Source of the DNA: CAVVIO01 sp963748095
GTDB taxonomy: Bacteria; Bacteroidota; Bacteroidia; Bacteroidales; UBA10428
Reading direction: 5' to 3'
Assembly: GCA_963748095.1 (NCBI GenBank)
Contig: CAVVIO010000019.1
Coordinates: 111,652 to 175,651, forward strand
Length of the DNA stretch: 64,000 nt
Numbering within the stretch: position 1 is the first letter of the stretch; each line of letters opens with the position of its first letter. The notes under the pieces are model-generated. The model made no database searches. It was given only the letters and a program-made list of their open reading frames with translations, and was not told the origin of the DNA. Shown here one piece after another: positions 16,744-24,734 of this stretch. The position numbers and the translations under genes are program-made.

Positions 16744-18729
16744 ATGAAAAAAGAAATAAATGAATTGATCGAAATATCTCAGTTTTTTGGTAATAAGAAA
16801 GAGTATGTGATAGAGGGTGGCGGAAATACCTCCTATAAAGAAAAAGATTTTATGTGGATAAAAGCCAGCGGGGAGAAGTTAAGGAGTATATCTGCCGCAG
16901 AATTTTTAAAGCTTTCCCGTGAAAAACTAAATAAGATATCACCTGTTTCAGCCGAAAACCAGGAAGATGCAGATGCAGATGCAGATAAAATAATAAATCA
17001 AAAGCTCATTGCCTCGATTGTTGATCAGCATATTGAAAAATTACCATCTACCGATACATTGCTGCATAACCTGATGGATTTCCCATTTGTTGTTCATACT
17101 CATCCTACAAGAATTAACGGTTTCCTGTGCGGAAAAAACTCGAAACGACATTTCAACGAATTATTTAATAATGATGAAGCAATTTATCTGGAATATTGTG
17201 ATCCCGGATATCCCTTATTTCTCAAGGCCGAAAATGAGATAAATAATTACAGGATTTCAAAACGCTCGGAACCAAAAATAATTTTGGTTGAAAATCACGG
17301 AATCTTCGTTGGAGCAGAAACAATCGATGAAATAAAAACAATCTATGATAAAATAGAAAATACCATCCGGGAAAAAATAAAAGAGGAATTTTTAATAGAA
17401 GATCTGCCCCTTCATGAAAAAGCTGTTCATGTTCTGCCGGCCATCCGCATGTTACTATCCGAAAATAAAATAGTAACTGCAGGCATTCGTCATAATACAT
17501 TAATTGCCAGTTATTATAGCGACCACAACCAGTTCTTCAAAGTGTCCCTTCCCTTTATCCCTGATATAATAAAACATTGCAAGTCGAAATATATATTTAT
17601 TGAATCGGGAGGAACCGCAGAAGAAATTATTGACCGTTTCAAATCACAACTGGAACGATTTATAAAAGAATTTGAGTTTTTGCCAAAAATGATCATGATC
17701 AGGGATCTTGGATTAATAGCCATTGGCGAAAATCCTGATGAAGTGCAAATTTCGCTGGATGTTTACGAAGATTTGATGAAAATAAGTTTTTATTCCGAAA
17801 ACTTTGGAGGCCCCCGATTCCTTAGTCGCGATCAGATCGATTATATAGATAAACTGGAATCAGATATGACTGTTGATAATAATCGTAACAATGTCAATAA
17901 GGAAAGTCTGGTTGATAATAAAATAATAATTGTTACGGGCGCTTCCCAGGAACTTAGTGAAGCAATTGGTAAAGAATTTTTCAATAAAAATGCCAACGTG
18001 GTTTTTTCCGACAACAATTCAGAAAAGGGGATGAAGATTACTGAAGAACTCAACAGTATGGGCAGAGAAAACAAAGCAATTTTTATTTCTGCCGATGTCA
18101 GTAATCCTGAATCGGTAAATAATCTGGTAAATGAAACAGTAAAAAATTTCGGTGGACTTGATCTATTTATTGTCAATACCGGAATAATTATGGCAGGAGG
18201 TATTAATGAAATAGAACCTGAGCTTTTCGACCATGTTACAAAACTGAATTATACTGCGTATTATTATTGTGTAAAATATGCCTCAACAATCATGAAGATC
18301 CAGTCTGCTCACCGCAGTGATTACTACTCAGATATTATACAGATAAATTCACAATCGGGCCTGAAAGGAAATGGTAAGAACTTTGCAGATACCGGAAGTA
18401 AATTCGGAGCTATCGGGCTCACGCAGTCTTTTGCCATGGAATTAATTCCCAGCCGTATTAAAGTAAATGCTATTTGTCCGGGAAACCTGTTTGAGGCAAC
18501 TATGTGGTCCGATCCAAAAAACGGTTTATTCCTGCAATATTTAAAAACAGGAAAAGTCCCCGGCGCCAAAACTATCGACGATGTGAGGCATTATTACGAA
18601 TCACAGATACCTGCCGGACGGTCCTGCCGGATAGAGGATATTATGAAAGCTATATTATATGTAATTGACCAGGAATATGAAACCGGACAAGCTATTCCGG
18701 TAACAGGCGGCCAGATAATGCTGAATTAG
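16744..18729 (+). CDS. Class II aldolase / short-chain dehydrogenase fusion protein with degenerate SDR domain
   Basis: This is a 661-residue two-domain protein. The N-terminal half is a class II aldolase-like domain with GGGNTSYKEKDFMWIKASG near residues 22-40, VVHTHPTRING near 118-128 and ENHGIFVG near 183. The C-terminal half (about 395-661) is an SDR resembling sorbitol-6-phosphate 2-dehydrogenase, ending PVTGGQIMLN. Such fusions occur in rhamnose, sorbitol and related pathways. Oddities: the cofactor motif TGxxxGxG reads TGASQELS (Glu403, Ser405), and the catalytic Tyr of YxxxK is Asp549 (DTGSK). The SDR half is therefore probably inactive, while the aldolase half keeps its His ligands. 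A paralogous remnant sits at 5183. Confidence 0.86.
   Translation: MKKEINELIEISQFFGNKKEYVIEGGGNTSYKEKDFMWIKASGEKLRSISAAEFLKLSREKLNKISPVSAENQEDADADADKIINQKLIASIVDQHIEKLPSTDTLLHNLMDFPFVVHTHPTRINGFLCGKNSKRHFNELFNNDEAIYLEYCDPGYPLFLKAENEINNYRISKRSEPKIILVENHGIFVGAETIDEIKTIYDKIENTIREKIKEEFLIEDLPLHEKAVHVLPAIRMLLSENKIVTAGIRHNTLIASYYSDHNQFFKVSLPFIPDIIKHCKSKYIFIESGGTAEEIIDRFKSQLERFIKEFEFLPKMIMIRDLGLIAIGENPDEVQISLDVYEDLMKISFYSENFGGPRFLSRDQIDYIDKLESDMTVDNNRNNVNKESLVDNKIIIVTGASQELSEAIGKEFFNKNANVVFSDNNSEKGMKITEELNSMGRENKAIFISADVSNPESVNNLVNETVKNFGGLDLFIVNTGIIMAGGINEIEPELFDHVTKLNYTAYYYCVKYASTIMKIQSAHRSDYYSDIIQINSQSGLKGNGKNFADTGSKFGAIGLTQSFAMELIPSRIKVNAICPGNLFEATMWSDPKNGLFLQYLKTGKVPGAKTIDDVRHYYESQIPAGRSCRIEDIMKAILYVIDQEYETGQAIPVTGGQIMLN
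16966..16986 (+). repeat. Short tandem repeat (GATGCA)x3.5 inside the fusion gene
   Basis: The hexamer GATGCA repeats three and a half times in frame and encodes an acidic Asp-Ala tract (DADADAD) in the aldolase domain, before KIINQK. Such a repeat can expand or shrink by two codons without a frameshift. There is no evidence that this matters for function. Confidence 0.8.
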
Positions 18730-18888
18730 TAAAAAAGGAAATATTACCTGTGAAGTGAATATTAAGAAGGATACTTAGTTTTATCAGATAATTTTCTTGC
18801 ATTTTTTCACTATACCAGTATTCCTTTAGCAATTGCAAAACCAAATAAAAGATAATGTCATTCTAATCGAACATATATCAGTATCCGA

Positions 18889-20576
18889 TCAGATATATTT
18901 GCTGATAGTACGAATGATAGATTCTCTTCCAAATGGTTTGGAAATATATTCGGCACATCCTGCTTCAATTGCCTTGTTTTTGTCTTCATTCATGGCATAG
19001 GCCGATTGGGCAATTACCGGGATATCCTTCCTGATTTTCCTGATCTTTCTGGTAGCCTCGTATCCATCCATTTCAGGAAGCTGAATATCCATTAATACAA
19101 TATCGATATCTTTTCTTTTTCTGCAAATTTCAATAGCATTCTTACCCGAATCAGACCATATAAGGTTTACACCTGTATTATGCAGAACCTTCTCCAGCAA
19201 TTTACGATTACATTCATCATCCTCAACAACAAGTATGGTTTTGTTCTTCCAATTCTGTACAATATACCATCAGGTAAATTACTTTTTACGTCAGTTGTTT
19301 TTTTTTCTGCTAAAGCCGGTTTATATGGCACTGTGAAATAAAAAGAGGATCCCTTCCCCGGCTCGCTGTCCACCCAGATTGTACCACCCAATAATTCAGC
19401 CAGGGCTTTTGAGATACTCAATCCAAGTCCGGTACCACCATAGTTTTGAATTACTTTCTCATCTGCCTGGCGAAAACGTTGAAATATCAGATCAAGACTT
19501 TCAGGGGGGATACCAATACCTGTGTCTTCAACAAACACCATAAGGACATCCTCATTGTGTTTTTCCATTTTCTGATAAAACGCTTCTTCCTTGATTTTTT
19601 CCTTGGAAATGAACCTGTATCCGAAATTTACATAGCCTTGCCTGGTAAATTTTATAGCATTTGAAATCAGGTTTGACAGTATCTGATGAAGTCGTTTTTC
19701 ATCTACCTGAATTATACTTTTTTCATCAGGCAAACCTTTGTGTCTTTTAAATCCAAGGTATTCCCTTCCCTTACTTATTGCATCGGTCTCATAAAAAAAA
19801 TAGAGTTCATCGATCAGGCTATTCATATTACAGTTTACAGGTCTTATTTGCATTTGATTTGCTTCAATCTTTGATATATCGATCAGATCATCAATAATAT
19901 GAATGAGTTGCTCGGAACTCCTGTCGATATACCGTACAAATTGCTCTTTCTCTACAGGTTGGTAATCTTCCTGTTTAAGAAGTTGGGCAAATCCGATAAT
20001 ACCATTCAGAGGAGTTCTGATTTCATGGGATATACTGGCCAGAAATGCCGATTTCAACCTGTCTGCTTCTTCGGCTTTTTCCTTTGCAATTTTTAATTCT
20101 TTTTCCGTTTTCTTGTGTTCCTTAATTTCCTTTTCAAGGGCATATGTGCGCTGTTTAACAAGGTTCTCAAGCTGATGACGGTATTTTTCGAGCTCTATCT
20201 CGTTTTGCTTTCGGTGAATAGCATTTTTAACTGTAATAGGAAGGGTTTTCAGGTGATTTCCGTCAAAATCTTTCATAATATAATCATAAGCGCCTGCTTT
20301 CATTGCCTTCACGGCAATTTCATGATCAGTTAATCCTGTAAGTATTATAAAAGGTATGTTTTCCAGTTGATCAAACAAATCGAATGCTGTACCATCACCC
20401 AAACGGTAATCAATGATTACGGCATCGAATTTTAAAGTGGATAGTTTAACCTCGGCATCACCTACCGATACTGCCAGTGTACAATGAAACTGATCCTTCA
20501 GATTGTTCATGAACCGCTCGAATAACATGCGATCAACCTTCTCATCATCAACATATAAAATTCTGTACGGATTCAT
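18889..20576 (-). pseudogene. Hybrid sensor kinase REC-HisKA-HATPase-REC, interrupted by a frameshift
   Basis: The main frame (20576-19167) encodes a receiver (about residues 4-120, DAVIIDYRLGDG), a coiled coil, the HisKA box AFLASISHEIRTPLNGIIGF near 180, and an ATPase with SNAIKFT, VEDTGIGIP and GGTGLGLSIS. After SNLPDG the frame runs into unrelated residues. The next frame carries a complete second receiver: TILVVEDDECNRKLL upstream of 19200, then VLMDIQLPEMDGYEA, IAQSAYA and ISKPFG, ending at 18889. One base shift at about 19255-19268 separates them. If corrected, this is a single cytosolic kinase of about 560 residues. It is cotranscribed with the CheY-like gene 7 bp upstream. Sequencing error or real disruption is unresolved. 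Confidence 0.85.
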
Positions 20577-20583
20577 AATAAAC

Positions 20584-20997
20584 TTATTCAGGTAATTGAC
20601 TCAATGTCCAGTAAAGATCAATTGTCCTCACTACTTCCACAAACTGAAGATAATCGACTGGTTTTATCATATAACCGGCTACACCCAAATCGAAACTTTC
20701 TATCCTGTCTTTTTCCAATTTTGATGTAGTAAGTACAATAACCGGTATTTTACGAAGCAAATCATCTGCTTTAATAATAGCCAGAAACTCGAGACCGTTC
20801 ATACGGGGCATGTTCAGGTCCAACAGTATAATACACGGTTTTTGATGCTCAGAGTCCTGCAAATGCGCCAGTGCTTCCTCCCCGTTTCCTGTAATAAAAA
20901 GAGGATTTAATACTTTTACCTGTTTTAATGCACGTTCGATTGTCATTACATCAACCTGATCATCTTCAACAAGTAATATTGGTTTTTCACTTCTCAT
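20584..20997 (-). CDS. Single-domain response regulator (Rcp1/CheY-like)
   Basis: This 137-residue receiver domain has the acidic pocket LLVEDDQVD near residues 8-16, phosphoacceptor Asp61 in IILLDLNMPRMNG, Thr in VIVLTTSK near 90 and Lys in YMIKPVDY near 112. The DxNMPRMNG form is typical of Rcp1-like regulators paired with phytochrome or hybrid kinases. There is no output domain. The gene lies 7 bp before the hybrid kinase and is probably its first-in-operon partner in a phosphorelay. The signal is unknown. Confidence 0.93.
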   Translation of the reverse strand: MRSEKPILLVEDDQVDVMTIERALKQVKVLNPLFITGNGEEALAHLQDSEHQKPCIILLDLNMPRMNGLEFLAIIKADDLLRKIPVIVLTTSKLEKDRIESFDLGVAGYMIKPVDYLQFVEVVRTIDLYWTLSQLPE

Positions 20998-21316
20998 GCT
21001 AAATTGCCTTAAAAAAGTAAAAACGGTCTACACGGGACTCAGTTTCATCTTCCAGCAAGCAAGAATGAATTTAGTTATAAATTACCAGATTATCAAGAAC
21101 ATTATCTAAATAATTACATGAATTTATATTTTTACAAATGTCCTGAGATATTCCTTCCCCAGCTATTACATTGTTGTAAAATAAGATATACGCTTTTTAA
21201 AAAATCTGTTAATTAATAGATATATCGAATAACAAGGCAGGTAAATATCTAATTGCAAATAGATTTCTAAAAGAAAATTAAAAAATATTTTTATTTATAT
21301 GGCTTTACTTCTGAAT
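20998..21316. other. Intergenic region upstream of the CheY-like gene
   Basis: These 319 bp are AT-rich between two minus-strand units. No ORF, hairpin or clear TAnnTTTG box in the right orientation was found. The region should contain the promoter of the regulator-kinase operon and the 3' end of the PfkB kinase transcript. Confidence 0.45.
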
Positions 21317-22243
21317 TTAAACTCTTTTTAAATATTCCAGAGCAAACTCCTTTGAAATGTAATTATCATAATTGAGGCAAACATGTGAAGCAAATTCGAC
21401 AGCTGTTTCAATTATCTTTTCCCATCTGTCTGCATCAAGATGATTAAGATCCTTGTACCTGATATTCATGGTGTATAATGAATATGCTATTCCTGCATTA
21501 AAACTGTCACCGGCGCCTATTGTACTTTTAGCATCGATCTTTTTAATCGGGTACTGATGCGAATGCTTACGCGCCCTCAGATATACTCCTTTGCGATTTG
21601 TTGTATAGATTAAATTAGATACTTTATCCTTCAGTTGCTCATATGCTTCATCTGCATCCCTGACACCCATAATAAAAGAAAAATCCTCGTTTGAACCTCT
21701 CACAATATCAGCGTATGAAAAATTCTCCATTATCATTGGCTTTAAACTGGGAAGTTCGTGCAAATGATGTTTTCTGAAATTCGGGTCGTAAATTATGATC
21801 GCTTTCTTCTTTCTGGCCTGTTTGATGAAGCCGAATAATTTACTTCTAACTTCCGGGGTAATGGCATACATTGATCCGAAAAGGACGATATCATCCTGTT
21901 GTATTTCAGGAAAATCAATATTCAACCTTTTTTCAGGATAAATTTTATAAAAATCATAGCTTGCATCGTGATTCTCATTTAAAAATGCAAGTGCCAATGA
22001 TGATTTTCCATCGTAATACCTGTAAACATATTCAGTAGAGACACTGTTCTCTTTTAGAAAATTATCGATAAAATTACCTACTTCATCCAAACCATATTCT
22101 CCAATAAAATAAATCGGAAGCCCCAACCGACCCAGTGTAACTGCCGCGTTCAATGAAGCGCCCCCGGCTTTGGCAGTGAAAGGTTGGTTATTAGTAAATA
22201 AAATATCCAGTACCGTTTCTCCGATTGCATATATTTTTCTCAT
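21317..22243 (-). CDS. PfkB-family carbohydrate kinase (fructokinase/ribokinase-like)
   Basis: This 308-residue ribokinase-fold kinase starts MRKIYAIGETVLDILF and includes the substrate-binding GGASLNAAVTLGRLG near residues 27-41. The ATP/anion-hole signature IGAGDSFNAGIAYSLY lies near 242-257, with Asp of GAGD as the catalytic base. Family members phosphorylate free sugars or sugar phosphates in the cytoplasm. It lies 181 bp after a phosphohexomutase/SIS pair on the same strand and within the same 10-kb neighbourhood as the aldolases and HAD phosphatases. It may therefore supply the phosphorylated substrate. Fructose, tagatose or ribose-type sugars are all possible. Confidence 0.85.
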   Translation of the reverse strand: MRKIYAIGETVLDILFTNNQPFTAKAGGASLNAAVTLGRLGLPIYFIGEYGLDEVGNFIDNFLKENSVSTEYVYRYYDGKSSLALAFLNENHDASYDFYKIYPEKRLNIDFPEIQQDDIVLFGSMYAITPEVRSKLFGFIKQARKKKAIIIYDPNFRKHHLHELPSLKPMIMENFSYADIVRGSNEDFSFIMGVRDADEAYEQLKDKVSNLIYTTNRKGVYLRARKHSHQYPIKKIDAKSTIGAGDSFNAGIAYSLYTMNIRYKDLNHLDADRWEKIIETAVEFASHVCLNYDNYISKEFALEYLKRV

Positions 22244-22424
22244 TATAAATTATTTAATCAAATTCTATATTAATTTAAATCCGCAATACAGGTCTGTTTA
22301 TGGATACAATCCCATTTTTATTCTGTATGTCCTTAAAAACATTTTGTTATATATTGAAAATATTAAAGAATTATAAAGGTAATCCTATATTTCATACAAA
22401 ATTAAGGAATTTCATGCATATATA

Positions 22425-23945
22425 TTATGACCAGGGCGGGCTTTCGAGAAACAAATAGGAACGAAAAAAGTTACTCAATTCATCCGTGATTTTCCTGATG
22501 CCCCCCAATTCTTCAGACTCAATATTCAACGGAAGTACCGGATCGTGCAGCGATTGCCGCAGTAAGAACCAGCTGTTCCCATTATTTCCTTTACAGGTTA
22601 CCCTTACACCTTCATAATTGTTTTCAACCACCTCCCAATTCGTCACTTTTCCGGCATATTCATGCAAATCGCGAATTACCCTTTCACCAGGTTCCTTATA
22701 ATTACCTGATATGAATTTTATCCTGAATTCCTTTGACTCCAACGGTTCACTCAAATTTTTTATTAAGCTGTCAAGCGTTTTCCCTTGTTGTGAAAGCTTA
22801 ATATATTTTACAAGTACCTTTGCAATCAGGTACGCCCCGTCATCCAGAAAATAATTTTCCTTTAATGCAATATGTCCCGAAGTTTCAGCAGCCAGCCAGC
22901 ACTCCTTCCCTTCATTGTTTAATCGTTTAGCCTCATTAATTACATTCCGGTAACCTCTTTTAAACCGGTGGTGATGACCTCCTGATTTATTTTCAATAAA
23001 TTCTGTCAGACCTTCTGAAGTTATCGAATCCGTGACTATATAAGTTCCCGGATGTTCTTCGAGTACAATTGCTGCCATCATCGCTATAAGCCTGTTTCGG
23101 TGCAATGATTTTCTGTCCTGATCGACAAGTGCGGCCCGGTCAACATCGGTATCGAAAATAATACCAAGGTTAGCATTATTCTTTAATACTTCACTTTTGA
23201 GGGTAGACATGGCTTTTTCATCTTCAGGATTTGGTGAATGATTTGGAAAATAACCGTTTGGCTCCAGGAATATACTTCCTGAAACATCTGCTCCAAGTGG
23301 TTTTAGAATTTTATCAACAAAAAAACCTCCCGCTCCATTTCCTGCATCCACCAGAATTTTATGTCCCTTTAGAGGCTGCAGATTATCTTTACCAGTTCCT
23401 GTATTTTGTCTTATCATATTTACCAGCTGATCGGCATAAATGGAAATAAAATCTATTCTTTTCCCTGAGCCTTTTAATTGAGGAGATAACAGACCCGCAT
23501 CTGCAGCTAGCTTAAGAATCTCTGAAATATCTGATTTTTCCAGACCGCCTTTCGGTACAAAAAATTTAATGCCATTACGATTAAAGGGCAAATGACTGGC
23601 TGTGAGCATTACAGCTCCGTGACAACGGGTTCCTTCAAATACAGTAGACATAAACATAGCAGGAGTAGATGCCATACCAAAATCATATACATTACATCCG
23701 CTTTCTTTCAATCCTTTTATAAAAGCATCTTTAAAAGTGGGTCCGGTTATCCGGGAATCACATCCAACACTTACTACAGGTTTCTCATTCTCAAATTTAT
23801 TTCTTTCTTCGAGCCAGCGGCTAAAGGCAAGCGCAATACGATATATCCTTCCCTCTGTAAGATTAACTTTTTCTCCTTTTACCCCCGGAAGGGCTATACC
23901 CCGAATGTCAGAACCATTTTGCAGGTCTCCCCATTCAAAATTCAT
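22425..23945 (-). CDS. Alpha-D-phosphohexomutase family protein (phosphomannomutase/phosphoglucomutase)
   Basis: This 506-residue protein has the four-domain mutase layout. The phosphoserine loop reads VMLTASHLPFNRNGIKFF near residues 109-126, and its TASHLP replaces the usual TASHNP. The Mg-binding loop is FDTDVDRAALV near 259-269. The sugar-binding loop is AETSGHIALKENY near 356-368, and the phosphate-binding C-terminal domain is present. The variant serine loop is also seen in plant-type members of the family. Substrate (glucose-1P, mannose-1P or another hexose-1P) cannot be assigned. It is 9 bp after the SIS isomerase gene and surely cotranscribed with it. Confidence 0.88.
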   Translation of the reverse strand: MNFEWGDLQNGSDIRGIALPGVKGEKVNLTEGRIYRIALAFSRWLEERNKFENEKPVVSVGCDSRITGPTFKDAFIKGLKESGCNVYDFGMASTPAMFMSTVFEGTRCHGAVMLTASHLPFNRNGIKFFVPKGGLEKSDISEILKLAADAGLLSPQLKGSGKRIDFISIYADQLVNMIRQNTGTGKDNLQPLKGHKILVDAGNGAGGFFVDKILKPLGADVSGSIFLEPNGYFPNHSPNPEDEKAMSTLKSEVLKNNANLGIIFDTDVDRAALVDQDRKSLHRNRLIAMMAAIVLEEHPGTYIVTDSITSEGLTEFIENKSGGHHHRFKRGYRNVINEAKRLNNEGKECWLAAETSGHIALKENYFLDDGAYLIAKVLVKYIKLSQQGKTLDSLIKNLSEPLESKEFRIKFISGNYKEPGERVIRDLHEYAGKVTNWEVVENNYEGVRVTCKGNNGNSWFLLRQSLHDPVLPLNIESEELGGIRKITDELSNFFRSYLFLESPPWS

Positions 23946-23954
23946 ATATACTGA

Positions 23955-24569
23955 TCATTTATTGGTTGGCAAGATTGTGTTACGTGATTTTTCACCCAGA
24001 TAACCACCGTGATGACGTTTGGCGTAATCGGCTGCTGTGAATTTAATCTTTTTCATCATCAATACTACTAAAACATCTCCAATAACTGTCATTGTGGTTG
24101 TCGATGTGGTTGGTGTAAGTTTCAGAGGACATACCTCCTCAGGTTTTCCGGTACCAATTACAATATTGGCGATCTGACCCAGTTCGCTATCAGGATTTCC
24201 TGTAATTACAATGATCGGAATATGATCAAACAATTTATGGGTAAGACCAACTAGGTCTATAATTTCACGTGTTTTGCCGGAATTGGAAATCAGAATAAGA
24301 ATATCATTTTTTTGCATAATTCCCAGGTCACCATGTTGGGCATCGCTGGGGTGCAAAAAAGTGGCAGGAGTACCAGTGGAACTAAATGTGGTGGCAATAT
24401 TGATGGCAATTTGACCTGCTTTGCCCATACCACTAACGATAACTTTACCACCCTGTACATGAACCGCATGATGAATCAGATTGACTGCTTTCTCAAATGC
24501 ATCGGTTACCGGTATACTTGCAATGGCCCTGGCTTCTGTTTCTAAAAGGCTTTGAATTTCTTGTGTCAT
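23955..24569 (-). CDS. SIS-domain sugar-phosphate isomerase (KpsF/GutQ-like, no CBS domains)
   Basis: The protein is a single SIS domain with VIVSGMGKAGQIAINIATTFSS near residues 45-66, FLHPSDAQHGDLG near 72-84 and ILISNSGKTREI near 93-104. The Thr-rich TPTTSTTTM segment near 150 is characteristic of the KpsF/KdsD/GutQ group. Those enzymes interconvert ribulose-5-phosphate and arabinose-5-phosphate, and GutQ belongs to the glucitol operon of enterics. The C-terminal CBS pair is absent. The upstream GTG at 24593 lies inside the promoter box, so I start at the ATG at 24569. It is first in an operon with the phosphohexomutase. Confidence 0.86.
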   Translation of the reverse strand: MTQEIQSLLETEARAIASIPVTDAFEKAVNLIHHAVHVQGGKVIVSGMGKAGQIAINIATTFSSTGTPATFLHPSDAQHGDLGIMQKNDILILISNSGKTREIIDLVGLTHKLFDHIPIIVITGNPDSELGQIANIVIGTGKPEEVCPLKLTPTTSTTTMTVIGDVLVVLMMKKIKFTAADYAKRHHGGYLGEKSRNTILPTNK

Positions 24570-24592
24570 ATTGAAAATCGGAAATTTGACCA

Positions 24593-24600
24593 CAAATATA
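24593..24600 (-). promoter_or_regulatory. Bacteroidetes -7 box TATATTTG for the SIS-mutase operon
   Basis: The minus-strand octamer matches TAnnTTTG. Initiation near 24588 gives a leader of about 20 nt before ATG 24569 and excludes the longer GTG start. The -33 region has no clean TTG. Confidence 0.5.
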
Positions 24601-24734
24601 CAAGAATTTATATGAGAGGAAAGGCATATTCCAATAAAAATAAATACGTTGCCAGTAGTCAGTTTAATTTTTTAATGAAGAATAATATCAGATAATAAGA
24701 ACGTGAAAATAGCTGAATTACCTATAGTAATCTC

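Noticed and set aside
16966..16986. Tandem GATGCA repeat as a phase-variation switch
   Set aside because: The repeat unit is six bases, so length changes keep the frame; it cannot switch the gene off.
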